DNA from: Williamsia sp. 1138
GTDB taxonomy: Bacteria > Actinomycetota > Actinomycetes > Mycobacteriales > Mycobacteriaceae
NCBI RefSeq assembly: GCF_002095435.2
Contig: NZ_MJEJ02000054.1
Span: 248,001-312,000 of the forward strand
DNA length: 64,000 bases
Direction of reading: 5' to 3'
Numbering within the stretch: position 1 is the first letter of the stretch; the number at the start of each line of letters is the position of its first letter. The notes beneath the pieces are model-generated. The model did no database searches and was not told the origin of the DNA. It worked only from the letters and a program-made list of their open reading frames with translations. The position numbers were made by a program, and so were the translations under genes. Below, in pieces: positions 46,927 through 55,457 of the stretch.

Positions 46927-47832
46927 ATGGTGTTGCCCGCACGCGTTCCCGACCTGTCCGCACTGGACGTGGTGGTCTCGGTGGCCCGGAGCGGAAGCAT
47001 GAGCGCCGCGGCTCGAGAACAAAACCTGAGCCAGCAGGCGATCAGTTCCCGCGTTCACGCGGTGGAGCGCGAACTCGGCGTGGTGCTCTTCCGACGCTCA
47101 CCGTCGGGTACCGAACTGACCACCGAGGGTGTAGCCGTGCTGGAATGGGCGGCAGGCCTGCTCGATGCAGCCGAGAAGTTCTCTGCCGGTGTCGAATCGC
47201 TGCTCGGTACCAAACGGGCTTCGCTGACCGTCGCGGCATCGATGACGATCGCCGAATACCTCATCCCCTCGTGGGCGCTGGGTCTGCGCCGACTGTATCC
47301 AGAGGCCCGCATCAGGGTACGGCCCATGAACTCAGCGGATGTGGCGCGGGAGGTACTGAGCGGCACCGTCGACCTGGGATTCGTCGAGGGCCCCGACGTG
47401 GACTCGCGGCTCGACAACCTGACTGTCGGCCATGACGAGCTGGTGGTGATCACCCGACCCGAACATCCCTGGGCCGCCGGCGCACGCGCGATCACCACCG
47501 AGGAACTGGCACGAACACCATTGGTCCAGCGGGAGCCGGGGTCGGGCACACGCGTCACCTTTGAAGACGCCTTCGGCGAGGTCGCCGATCCCCTGCTCGA
47601 ACTGACCTCCGTCGCCGCGGTGAAGGCTGCGGTGCTCAGCTCCGATGCTCCCGCAGTGCTGTCCAGCCTGTCCGTGACCCCCGAACTTGCAGACGGCCGA
47701 CTCGTGCAGATCTCGGTGACCGGCGTCCGGATGCCCCGCACGCTGCGGGCGGTATGGAACCGCAACGGCGGGTTACGCGGCCCTGCAGGAGATCTGGTGC
47801 AACTCGCCACCCAGGACGGGCCGCAGCGATGA
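46927..47832 (+). CDS. LysR-family transcriptional regulator
   Basis: A 301-residue LysR protein. The helix-turn-helix is about residues 10-65 (SMSAAAREQNLSQQAISSRVHAVERELG). The effector domain includes TIAEYLIPSWALGLRRLYPEARI. The start at 46927 (MVLPARVPDLSALDVV) is chosen because earlier starts lack homology. It is divergent from the TDT transporter and overlaps the alpha/beta hydrolase start by four bases. It probably controls the transporter and its downstream partner. The CysL-like context suggests sulfur or anion sensing, without proof. Confidence 0.88.
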   Translation: MVLPARVPDLSALDVVVSVARSGSMSAAAREQNLSQQAISSRVHAVERELGVVLFRRSPSGTELTTEGVAVLEWAAGLLDAAEKFSAGVESLLGTKRASLTVAASMTIAEYLIPSWALGLRRLYPEARIRVRPMNSADVAREVLSGTVDLGFVEGPDVDSRLDNLTVGHDELVVITRPEHPWAAGARAITTEELARTPLVQREPGSGTRVTFEDAFGEVADPLLELTSVAAVKAAVLSSDAPAVLSSLSVTPELADGRLVQISVTGVRMPRTLRAVWNRNGGLRGPAGDLVQLATQDGPQR

Positions 47833-48614
47833 CCGGCGCACCGCACTACTCCACGGTTCGCGGCGCCCGGCTCGCGTGGACCGAGTCCGGGTCGGGCCCG
47901 CCTGTGGTCTGGGCGCACGGCCTGACCGCGAGTGCAACCGGAGCCCAGCCTCCCGGACCGTTCGACTGGTCCCGACTCGAAGCCGAGCAGCGCCTCATCC
48001 GTTATGACGCTCGGGCACATGGCAACTCGACCGGAGAGGCGACACCCGAGCAGTACACGTGGCCCGAACTGGCCCTCGACCTACTCGCCCTGCTCGACGA
48101 AACCGCAGGCACCGACCAGGTCTCGGGTATCGGCGCCTCCATGGGCACCGCGACCCTGCTCTACGCCGCGGTCGCCCGACCGGGCCGGTTCCGCCGGCTG
48201 GTTCTCGCGACGCCGCCGACGGCGGGACAGACCCGCGCCCGGCATGTCGCCGGATACCGGGACGGAGCTGCACTCATCGAGCGCGAGGGAATGGCTGCCT
48301 TCCAGGCCGCGGCAGGACCGCTGCCTCCGGTGTTGACCGGAATCGTCCAGAGCCCTTCCCCGCCGTCGGTCCCCGGGTCTCTGCTGCCGTCGGTGTTGCG
48401 GGGCGCAGCCCTGTCGGACCTGCCCCCTGCCACTGCCCTTGCCGGTATCGACGTCCCGGTGTTGGTGCTCGCGTGGTCCGGCGACGACGGCCATCCGTTG
48501 TCGAGCGCCCGCTCGCTTGCAGAGACCGTTCCGGGTGCCCGGCTCATGACAGCCGACACCCCCGGACAAGTACTCCGCTGGCCCGGGGTCGTCGCCGAGT
48601 TCTTGCGAGATTGA
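47829..48614 (+). CDS. Alpha/beta hydrolase
   Basis: A 261-residue alpha/beta-fold hydrolase. The oxyanion loop is WAHGLTAS and the nucleophile elbow is GIGASMGTAT (Ser about residue 105). The acid is likely in the LVLAWSGDDGHPLS segment. The C-terminal position where the catalytic His is expected reads TADTPGQVLRWPGVVAEFL and lacks an obvious histidine. The start codon overlaps the LysR stop (ATGA). The substrate is unknown. Absence of the usual late His makes activity worth checking. Confidence 0.83.
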   Translation: MTGAPHYSTVRGARLAWTESGSGPPVVWAHGLTASATGAQPPGPFDWSRLEAEQRLIRYDARAHGNSTGEATPEQYTWPELALDLLALLDETAGTDQVSGIGASMGTATLLYAAVARPGRFRRLVLATPPTAGQTRARHVAGYRDGAALIEREGMAAFQAAAGPLPPVLTGIVQSPSPPSVPGSLLPSVLRGAALSDLPPATALAGIDVPVLVLAWSGDDGHPLSSARSLAETVPGARLMTADTPGQVLRWPGVVAEFLRD

Positions 48615-48635
48615 TCGCACCGGTTGAACTTGAAA

Positions 48636-48653
48636 GTTCGGACACCCGAACTC
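48636..48653. promoter_or_regulatory. 18-bp dyad upstream of the metal ABC operon (MntR/DtxR-like)
   Basis: AGTTCGGACACCCGAACT consists of perfect 7-bp arms separated by four bases, ending 12 bases before the substrate-binding protein ATG. Size and symmetry fit a DtxR-family manganese repressor site. It does not resemble the AT-rich Zur box. Confidence 0.65.
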
Positions 48654-48665
48654 TAAGATGAGCGG

Positions 48666-49589
48666 ATGCGAACAGCAGCTGTACGCAGCGGCGCCATCCT
48701 CCTGGTCGCTGCCTGCGTACTGACGTTGAGCGCCTGTGTCGGCAAGCGTGACCGCGACGACGCCCGGCTGACGGTTCTGACCACCTTCACGGTCTTGCAG
48801 GACATCGTCGCCAACGTCGCGGGCGACAAGGTCCGGGTCGAGTCCGTGACCAAGGCCGGCGCAGAGATCCACGGGTACGAACCCACCCCGGGCGACCTGC
48901 GGCGGGCTGCCGACGCCGACCTCATCGTCGACAACGGGCTCAACCTCGAGGCCTGGTTCAAGCAATTCGTCGATCGTCTCGACGCCGAGCACATCGTCGC
49001 CAGCGACGGCGTCGTCCCGATCCCGATCTCGGGCGACGCGGGCGCAGGCAAACCGAATCCCCACGCCTGGATGTCGCCGCTGAACGTGCAGATCTACGTC
49101 GACAACATCGCCAGAGCCCTGAGCGACCTCGATCCCGAACACGCCCTCGAGTACCGCGAGAACGCCGACGACTACAAAGCCGAACTCCAGCAGGTGCACG
49201 ACCGGATGGTCGCCGAGCTCGCCGCGATCCCTGAGCAGCGCCGGGCGCTGGTCAGCTGCGAAGGTGCGTTCTCCTACCTCACCCGCGACACCGGGATGCG
49301 CGAGAAGTTCGTCTGGCCGGTGAACGCCGAGCAGCAGGGCACCTCGAAGCAATTGCAATCGACCCTCGATTTCGTGCGCGAGAACAACATCCGCGCTGTG
49401 TTCTGCGAGTCGACGGTCAGTGACGCCGTGATGCGGCAGGTCGAGCGCGCGACCGACGCCGTCTTCGGTGGCACGCTGTACGTCGACTCGCTCTCCGAAG
49501 CCGACGGCCCCGTTCCGACCTATCTCGATCTCATCCGGTATGACTCGGACACGATCGTAAACGCGCTCACCGAAGGTGGTAACCGATGA
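48666..49589 (+). CDS. Metal (Mn/Zn) ABC transporter substrate-binding lipoprotein
   Basis: A 307-residue cluster A-I (TroA/MntC type) binding protein. The signal ends in the lipobox LTLSAC (about residue 20). Metal ligands are seen as His in KAGAEIHGYEPTP, His in PNPHAWMSP, and likely Glu in SCEGAFSYL-type and Asp in YVDSL segments. No His-rich zinc loop is present, which favours manganese or iron over zinc. It heads a three-gene operon with ATPase and permease behind an MntR-like dyad. The ATPase start overlaps its stop by four bases. Confidence 0.92.
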   Translation: MRTAAVRSGAILLVAACVLTLSACVGKRDRDDARLTVLTTFTVLQDIVANVAGDKVRVESVTKAGAEIHGYEPTPGDLRRAADADLIVDNGLNLEAWFKQFVDRLDAEHIVASDGVVPIPISGDAGAGKPNPHAWMSPLNVQIYVDNIARALSDLDPEHALEYRENADDYKAELQQVHDRMVAELAAIPEQRRALVSCEGAFSYLTRDTGMREKFVWPVNAEQQGTSKQLQSTLDFVRENNIRAVFCESTVSDAVMRQVERATDAVFGGTLYVDSLSEADGPVPTYLDLIRYDSDTIVNALTEGGNR

Positions 49590-50359
49590 CCCCTCTGTCG
49601 AATGCCTCGTCGTCGCCCGCCCCACCTGCCATCTCGGTCAAAGACGTGAGCGTCTACTACGGCGACGTGCACGCCCTCGAACACGTCGACATCGACATCG
49701 CGCCCGGTCGGATCTGCGGTCTCATCGGGATGAACGGCTCCGGCAAGTCGACGCTGTTCAAATCGATCATGGGGCTGGTGAAGCCGGATGCCGGGTCGGT
49801 CTCCATCTCGGGAGGCACCCCGGCGCAGGCCCGGAGCAATGGCCTCATCTCGTATGTCCCCCAGTCCGAGGACGTGGATTGGACGTTCCCGATCTCGGTT
49901 CGTGAGGTCGCGATGACCGGCCGGTACGGCCACCAGAACTTCATGCGCCGAGCCCGTAAAGCCGACAAAGAAGCTGTGGCGCATGCCCTTGAACAGGTCG
50001 AGCTGACCGATTTGGCGGACCGGCAGATCGGCAGGCTCTCCGGTGGACAGCGCAAGCGGGCCTTCGTGGCCAGGGGTATCGCCCAGAACGCCGACGTACT
50101 GCTGCTCGACGAGCCGTTCGCCGGCGTGGACAAGAAATCCGAGGCGACGATCATCCGGTTGCTCGTGTCCCTCGCGGCAGAAGGCAAGACGATCCTGATC
50201 TCGACCCATGATCTCGGTTCCCTGGGGACCTTCTGCGACGAGGCGGTCCTGCTGATGCGAACGGTTCTCATGCACGACGTTCCCGGGGAAGTACTGCGGC
50301 CCCGGGTCCTTGCCCGGGCGTTCGGGATGGACGTCCTCGACGGGCAGGTGGTCCCATGA
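49586..50359 (+). CDS. Metal ABC transporter ATP-binding protein
   Basis: A 257-residue ABC ATPase. Walker A is GMNGSGKST, the Q-loop is YVPQSEDVDWTFP (the metal-family QxxxxDW pattern), the signature is LSGGQRKRAF and Walker B is VLLLDEPFAGVD. The start overlaps the binding-protein stop. It ends in a duplicated start region: its TGA overlaps the ATG of a nine-codon mini-ORF, whose stop in turn overlaps the permease ATG. Confidence 0.94.
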   Translation: MTPLSNASSSPAPPAISVKDVSVYYGDVHALEHVDIDIAPGRICGLIGMNGSGKSTLFKSIMGLVKPDAGSVSISGGTPAQARSNGLISYVPQSEDVDWTFPISVREVAMTGRYGHQNFMRRARKADKEAVAHALEQVELTDLADRQIGRLSGGQRKRAFVARGIAQNADVLLLDEPFAGVDKKSEATIIRLLVSLAAEGKTILISTHDLGSLGTFCDEAVLLMRTVLMHDVPGEVLRPRVLARAFGMDVLDGQVVP

Positions 50360-50385
50360 TTCTCGACCGACAGGGCGTCTCATGA
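50356..50385 (+). other. Nine-codon relay mini-ORF from a duplicated start region
   Basis: CATGATTCTCGAC occurs at 50355-50367 and again at 50381-50393. The first copy opens MILDRQGVS, starting inside the ATPase stop (ATGA) and stopping inside the permease ATG (ATGA). The 26-bp offset is not a multiple of three, so the mini-ORF is not a longer permease N-terminus. Translational coupling by relay is inferred. Confidence 0.5.
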
Positions 50386-51257
50386 TTCTCGACTGGTGGC
50401 TCGACCCCCTCGCCGAGGACTTCATGGTCAACATGCTCCTGGCGACGACCATCGCGGCAGCCGTCTGCGCGATGATCAGCTGCTGGATAGTGCTGATCGG
50501 CTGGTCGCTGATGGGCGATGCGGTCTCGCACGCGGTGCTGCCCGGAGTCGTTCTCGCCTACATCTTCGGTGCCCCGTTCGCGGTGGGAGCGTTGATCTTC
50601 GGGCTCGGCGCGGTGCTGCTGATCGGGGTCGTCCGCGACACCAGCCGAGTGAAGGAAGACGCCGCGATCGGCATCGTCTTCAGCACCTTGTTCGCTTTCG
50701 GGCTGGTGCTGATCTCCATCACCCCCAGTCAGACGGACCTCAACCACATCCTGTTCGGCAACGTTCTCGGTGTCTCGAAAGCCGATCTGTGGCAGATCAT
50801 CATCCTGGCCGTGGTGGCAGTTGTCGTACTGACCCTCAAACGTCGCGACCTCACGCTCTTCGCCTTCGATCCCACGCACGCCCATGCGATCGGCCTCTCG
50901 CCACGCCGCCTCGGCGCCCTTCTGCTCGGACTACTCGCACTGACTTGCGTTGTGGCACTGCAGATTGTCGGCGTCGTGCTGGTGGTCGCGATGCTGATCA
51001 TCCCGGGCGCCTCTGCGTACCTGCTCACCGACCGTTTCAACCGGATGCTGATCATCGCACCGATCCTGGCCTGTTCCTGCGCCGTCCTGGGCATCTACTA
51101 TGCGTACTACCTGGACGTTGCGCCCGGCGCGATGGTGGTGCTCGCCCAGGGCCTGGCCTTCGCGGTCATCTACTTGTTCGCGCCGCGCCAGGGTGTGTTG
51201 ATCAAAGCGGTCAACCGGGCACAGCGACGACGCTCCACGGCCCTCGCTGCGCCCTGA
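50382..51257 (+). CDS. Metal ABC transporter permease
   Basis: A 291-residue membrane permease of the ZnuB/MntB type with seven to eight hydrophobic segments. LIGWSLMGDAVSHAVLPGVVLAYIFG (about residues 40-65) is the family signature, and the later FDPTHAHAIGLSPRRL motif contacts the ATPase. The ATG at 50382 begins MILDWWLDPLAEDFMVN. The Shine-Dalgarno is poor, so expression may depend on coupling from the mini-ORF. It completes a manganese- or iron-type importer. Confidence 0.93.
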   Translation: MILDWWLDPLAEDFMVNMLLATTIAAAVCAMISCWIVLIGWSLMGDAVSHAVLPGVVLAYIFGAPFAVGALIFGLGAVLLIGVVRDTSRVKEDAAIGIVFSTLFAFGLVLISITPSQTDLNHILFGNVLGVSKADLWQIIILAVVAVVVLTLKRRDLTLFAFDPTHAHAIGLSPRRLGALLLGLLALTCVVALQIVGVVLVVAMLIIPGASAYLLTDRFNRMLIIAPILACSCAVLGIYYAYYLDVAPGAMVVLAQGLAFAVIYLFAPRQGVLIKAVNRAQRRRSTALAAP

Positions 51258-51278
51258 CGCAGCGAGAGGTGACAGACG

Positions 51279-53153
51279 ATGGTGTCGTACACGGAAGCTT
51301 TCAACCACAGCGTCGAGGATCCGGACGCGTTCTGGATGGAGGCGGCAGACGCCGTCGATTGGTACGTGCCCCCCACGATCGCGCTGGGTATCGGCGACGG
51401 TGGCTATCAGTGGTTTCCCGGGGCCCAGCTCAACACCAGCCACAACGCCCTCGACCGGCACGTAGCAGCGGGACACGGTGATCGCCCCGCACTGATCTGG
51501 GATTCGGCGATGGTCAAAACCACGCGGACCTATACCTACTCCGAACTGCTCGACGAGGTCGCCCGATTCGCCGGCGTGCTGCGCGATCGCGGGGTCGCGG
51601 CCGGGGATCGGGTCATCGTCTACATGCCGATGATCCCGGAAGCGGCGATCGCGATGTTGGCCTGCGCCCGCATCGGTGCCGTGCACTCGGTGGTGTTCGG
51701 CGGATTCGCCGGGCGTGAACTGGCCACCCGTATCGACGACGCCCAGCCTGTCGCCCTCGTGACGGCGTCGGGCGGCCTGGAACCCGGCCGCACCGTCGAG
51801 TACCTGCCGATGGTCGCGAAGGCGCTGCAACTCTCCGCCCACCCGCCGACGACGATCATCGTGAAGAACCGCGCCGAAGTCGAAGGCAGTGCCGCAGACC
51901 ACGAAGGCTGGTTCGACTGGGACGAACTGTCCACCGATGTCGTTGCGGCAGATCCGGTTCCGGTCGCCGCCACGGATCCGCTCTACATCCTGTACACGTC
52001 CGGGACCACCGGTAAACCCAAGGGTGTCGTTCGCGACAACGGTGGCCACGCGGTTGCGCTGACGTGGTCGATGCGCAATCTGTACAACATCTCTGCGGGC
52101 GACGTCTGGTGGACGGCGTCCGACGTCGGATGGGTGGTCGGACACTCGTACATCGTCTATGGACCGCTCCTCGCAGGCGCCACCTCGGTGTTGTACGAAG
52201 GCAAGCCGGTCGGCACTCCGGACGCCGGTGCCTTCTGGCGGGTGATCGCCGAACACGGCGTCCGGGCATTGTTCACCGCCCCCACCGCAATTCGGGCGAT
52301 CCGCAAGAAGGACCCCGAGGCCACGCTTCTCGCCGACCACGACATCTCCTCGCTGCAGACCCTGTTCGCGGCCGGTGAGCGACTCGACCCCGACACCTAC
52401 ACGTGGGCGACGAAGGTCCTCGGCGTCCCCGTCGTCGACCACTGGTGGCAGACCGAGACCGGCTGGGCGATCGCCGCCAATCTCCTCGGACTCGAACCGA
52501 TGCCGCTCAAACCCGGTTCCGCGACGGTCCCGGTGCCCGGCTTCCGGGTGCAGATCGTCGACGCCGAGGGCAAGGAGGTCGCGGCAGGCGACGAGGGCAA
52601 CATCGTCATCAAACTGCCGTTGCCGCCCGGCACCTTGACCGGCTTGTGGAATGACGAAGAGCGCTTTCACAGTTCGTACCTCAAGGCATTCCCCGGCTAC
52701 TACCTCACCGGCGACTCCGGTTACCTCGATTCCGACGGCTACGTCTTCGTGCTCGGGCGCTCGGACGACGTCATCAACGTTGCCGGACATCGACTTTCGA
52801 CCGGAAGCATCGAAGCCGTGGTCGCAGCCCACCCCGCCGTCGCCGAATGTGCCGTCATCGGGATCCACGACGAGCTCAAAGGACAACGGCCGAGTGGATA
52901 CGTGGTCCTGAAGGAGGGCATCGACATCGACCCTGATGTTCTTCGGTCCGAACTCGTGACCATGGTGCGCGACGAGATCGGCGCGGTCGCGACCTTCCGC
53001 GACGTCACCGTCGTCAACGGCCTGCCGAAGACCCGGTCGGGAAAGATCCTGCGTAAGACGATGCGGCAGATCGCCGACCGCGAGGACTACACCGTGCCGT
53101 CAACCATCGAGGATGTCGCCGTTCTCGACGCCCTGAAGGCGCAACTCGGCTGA
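51279..53153 (+). CDS. prpE: Propionyl-CoA/acetyl-CoA synthetase (PrpE type)
   Basis: A 624-residue acyl-CoA synthetase. The adenylation loop is YTSGTTGKPKGVVRDNGGHAVALTWS, whose RDNGGHAVAL tail is typical of propionate-CoA ligase. Further motifs are DHWWQTETGW, YYLTGDSGYLD and the acetylation-site loop PKTRSGKILRKTMR. It activates propionate (or acetate) with ATP and CoA, and would suit propionyl-CoA-rich metabolism of sterols and odd-chain acids. It starts 21 bases after the permease stop. A 51-bp palindrome follows its stop. Confidence 0.92.
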   Translation: MVSYTEAFNHSVEDPDAFWMEAADAVDWYVPPTIALGIGDGGYQWFPGAQLNTSHNALDRHVAAGHGDRPALIWDSAMVKTTRTYTYSELLDEVARFAGVLRDRGVAAGDRVIVYMPMIPEAAIAMLACARIGAVHSVVFGGFAGRELATRIDDAQPVALVTASGGLEPGRTVEYLPMVAKALQLSAHPPTTIIVKNRAEVEGSAADHEGWFDWDELSTDVVAADPVPVAATDPLYILYTSGTTGKPKGVVRDNGGHAVALTWSMRNLYNISAGDVWWTASDVGWVVGHSYIVYGPLLAGATSVLYEGKPVGTPDAGAFWRVIAEHGVRALFTAPTAIRAIRKKDPEATLLADHDISSLQTLFAAGERLDPDTYTWATKVLGVPVVDHWWQTETGWAIAANLLGLEPMPLKPGSATVPVPGFRVQIVDAEGKEVAAGDEGNIVIKLPLPPGTLTGLWNDEERFHSSYLKAFPGYYLTGDSGYLDSDGYVFVLGRSDDVINVAGHRLSTGSIEAVVAAHPAVAECAVIGIHDELKGQRPSGYVVLKEGIDIDPDVLRSELVTMVRDEIGAVATFRDVTVVNGLPKTRSGKILRKTMRQIADREDYTVPSTIEDVAVLDALKAQLG

Positions 53154-53160
53154 CCGATCT

Positions 53161-53211
53161 TGGTGGGTTCCGGCGAGCATAACCGCAGGTCGCGCTCGCC
53201 GGAACCCACCA
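53161..53211. repeat. 51-bp palindromic repeat, copy A3 (perfect)
   Basis: TGGTGGGTTCCGGCGAGC (53161-53178) and GCTCGCCGGAACCCACCA (53194-53211) are perfectly complementary 18-bp arms with a 15-base spacer containing ACCGCAGGTCGC, as in copy A1. It starts eight bases after the prpE stop, before a TetR gene on the same strand. A terminator role is likely. Confidence 0.85.
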
Positions 53212-53229
53212 TCTCCGGGTTTGCAGGGG

Positions 53230-53241
53230 TGCAATTTTGCA
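53230..53241. promoter_or_regulatory. Putative TetR operator half-palindrome
   Basis: TGCAATTTTGCA has 5-bp inverted arms around TT, followed by a further CTGCAAGTTTTGC. It sits 29 bases before the TetR ATG in the short gap after prpE, so autoregulation is plausible. Confidence 0.35.
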
Positions 53242-53269
53242 TCACTGCAAGTTTTGCTACTGTCAGTGG

Positions 53270-53890
53270 ATGAACCTGCGCGAACGAAAGCGGGCGGCAA
53301 CGTGGACGGCGATCCATGACGCCGCGGCTGCTGCGGCGCTCCACCACGATGATCTGTCCAAGGTCACGATCGAGGACGTCGCGGAAACAGCCGACATCTC
53401 GCCGCGCACCTTCTTCAACTACTTCTCCTCGAAAGAAGACGCGATACTCGGCCTGCGCCAACCCTCCATCGACGACGACACCGCTGCCGGTTTCGTGATC
53501 CGAGGCGACGACAACCTGATCGAGAAGGTCGCGTTGCTGCTGTTCGAGGTATTCGACAAGACCGCGGGCGGGCCCGGGTCACGCGAACTCCGGATGACAC
53601 TGATGCACCGCCATCCCGAACTGGCGCGGATCCGCCTGGCCCACACAGAGAAACTTCATCATCTCGCCAGGGCACTGATCGAGGCCCGCCTCGCCGACAC
53701 GGATCGATGGCGGGACCGCACCCACGCCGTCGACATCCGCTCGACGGCTCAGATCCTCGTCGCCGCAGGACAATCGGTCGTCCGCATCGCCGTCGACTGG
53801 ATGCTCGCCGAGCCCGAGGGCGCCCGACCACTGGACGAGCTCGTACATCGCGCTGCACAGTCGTTCACCACCGTCCTGGAAGAGGCCTGA
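53270..53890 (+). CDS. TetR-family regulator of the adjacent multidrug exporter
   Basis: A 206-residue TetR protein with helix-turn-helix at about residues 25-62 (LSKVTIEDVAETADISPRTFFNYFSSKEDAILG). A variable C-terminal ligand domain contains ARIRLAHTEKLHHLARALIEARL. The start at 53270 (MNLRERKRAATW) fits homologues. It lies directly before a DHA2-type exporter, with one base between stop and start, so regulator and pump are co-expressed. This is a typical drug-responsive repressor arrangement. Confidence 0.88.
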   Translation: MNLRERKRAATWTAIHDAAAAAALHHDDLSKVTIEDVAETADISPRTFFNYFSSKEDAILGLRQPSIDDDTAAGFVIRGDDNLIEKVALLLFEVFDKTAGGPGSRELRMTLMHRHPELARIRLAHTEKLHHLARALIEARLADTDRWRDRTHAVDIRSTAQILVAAGQSVVRIAVDWMLAEPEGARPLDELVHRAAQSFTTVLEEA

Positions 53891-53891
53891 C

Positions 53892-55457
53892 TTGGCGACC
53901 GACACCCGTGCGATCGAGGCACCGACCACGCCGCCGCGTCGCGGTGTCCTACTCCTGTTCGCCGGCCTGCTGGTGGCCATGCTGCTGGCCTCCCTGAACA
54001 TGACCGTGATGAGCGCGGCGCTGCCGACGATCGTCGGTGAACTCGACGGCAACGACCAGATGTTCTGGGTCATCACGTCGTACATTCTCGCCTCGACCAT
54101 CGGGATGCCCATCTACGGAAAGCTCGGCGACCTCTTCGGCCGAAAGATCCTGCTGATCATCGCAATCTGCATCTTCACCATCGGATCGGTGTTCGGCGCT
54201 CTGTCACCGAACATGGTGTGCCTCATCGTCGCCCGGGTGCTGCAGGGACTCGGTGCGGGCGGCCTGATCATCCTCTCGCAGGCCACGATCGCCGACGTCG
54301 TCCCGGCCAGGGAACGCGGCCGGTACTCCGGCATCATGGGTGCCGTCTTCGCCGTCTCCTCCGTCGCCGGCCCGCTGCTCGGCGGTTGGCTGACCGAAGG
54401 ACCCGGGTGGCGCTGGGTGTTCTGGATGAATCTGCCTCTCGGCGTGCTGGCAGTCGTGGCGGCCGTCGCATTCCTGCACCCGCCCACCAAGATCCGGGTC
54501 CGGCACAAGATCGACATCCTGGGCATGGCCGTGCTCGGAATCGCCACCACCGGGATCGTCCTCGTGGCCAGTTGGGGCGGTTCGCACTACGCCTGGACCT
54601 CACCCACCATCATCGGGATCGTGGTGGGCACCGTTCTCGCCTGGCTGGTCTTCATCATGGTCGAACGCCGCGCCGCCGAACCCGTGATGCCCATGTCACT
54701 GTTCCGCCAACGCAACTTCAACCTGACCACCGCGGGTGGGTTGCTGGCGAGTGTGGGTATGTTCGGCGCGATCTCGTACATGCCGACGTATCTGCAGATG
54801 GCCCTGGGCGTCACCTCCACCCACGCCGGTCTCCTGATGGTGCCGATGATGGGCACGATGCTCGTGTGCTCCATCACGGTGGGACGACTGGTGACCAGGA
54901 CCGGACACTACAAGGCGATGCCGATCGTCGGGTCACTCCTGCTCGCCCTGAGCCTGTTCCTGATGTCGACGATCTCGCTCACCACGATGACCTGGCTGAT
55001 CTGTGTGTACCTCGGGATCCTCGGCGCCGGGCTGGGCATCTCCATTCAGATCCTGATCCTGATCGTGCAGAACACATTTCCCTACAGCCTGGTGGGCACG
55101 GCGACGGCGGCGAACAACTACTTCCGCCAGATCGGTGCCTCGCTGGGTGCCGCGGCGGTCGGCAGCCTCTTCGCCTCCCGTCTCGCCGACCTGCTCGTCG
55201 GCAAGGTCCCGGGCGACAGCGCGAGCTCTGGGAGCGGCGCGAAATCACTGACACCAGAGATGGTGCGCGGGTTCCCCGACTCGGTGAAGGAGCCCATCAT
55301 CGAGTCGTACAACGACGCACTCATGCCGGTCTTCCTGTTGGTCAGCCCACTCGCTCTTCTCGGCGCGATCCTGCTGTGCTTCGTGATCGAAAAGCCCCTG
55401 GCGACAACGGTCGAGCACGACGAGCCATTGGAATCGACCACCGAGGTCTTGCCGTGA
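53892..55457 (+). CDS. DHA2-type MFS multidrug exporter (14 helices)
   Basis: A 521-residue 14-helix major facilitator of the EmrB/QacA group. LNMTVMSAALPTIVGEL in the first helix and GMPIYGKLGDLFGRKILLI (motif A) are characteristic. RVLQGLGAGGLIILSQATIADVVPARERGRYSG follows, and GAVFAVSSVAGPLLGGWLTE is motif C, typical of antiporters. It uses a TTG start just after the TetR stop. The exported drug is unknown. Its stop abuts that of the convergent SDR gene. Confidence 0.9.
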   Translation: MATDTRAIEAPTTPPRRGVLLLFAGLLVAMLLASLNMTVMSAALPTIVGELDGNDQMFWVITSYILASTIGMPIYGKLGDLFGRKILLIIAICIFTIGSVFGALSPNMVCLIVARVLQGLGAGGLIILSQATIADVVPARERGRYSGIMGAVFAVSSVAGPLLGGWLTEGPGWRWVFWMNLPLGVLAVVAAVAFLHPPTKIRVRHKIDILGMAVLGIATTGIVLVASWGGSHYAWTSPTIIGIVVGTVLAWLVFIMVERRAAEPVMPMSLFRQRNFNLTTAGGLLASVGMFGAISYMPTYLQMALGVTSTHAGLLMVPMMGTMLVCSITVGRLVTRTGHYKAMPIVGSLLLALSLFLMSTISLTTMTWLICVYLGILGAGLGISIQILILIVQNTFPYSLVGTATAANNYFRQIGASLGAAAVGSLFASRLADLLVGKVPGDSASSGSGAKSLTPEMVRGFPDSVKEPIIESYNDALMPVFLLVSPLALLGAILLCFVIEKPLATTVEHDEPLESTTEVLP

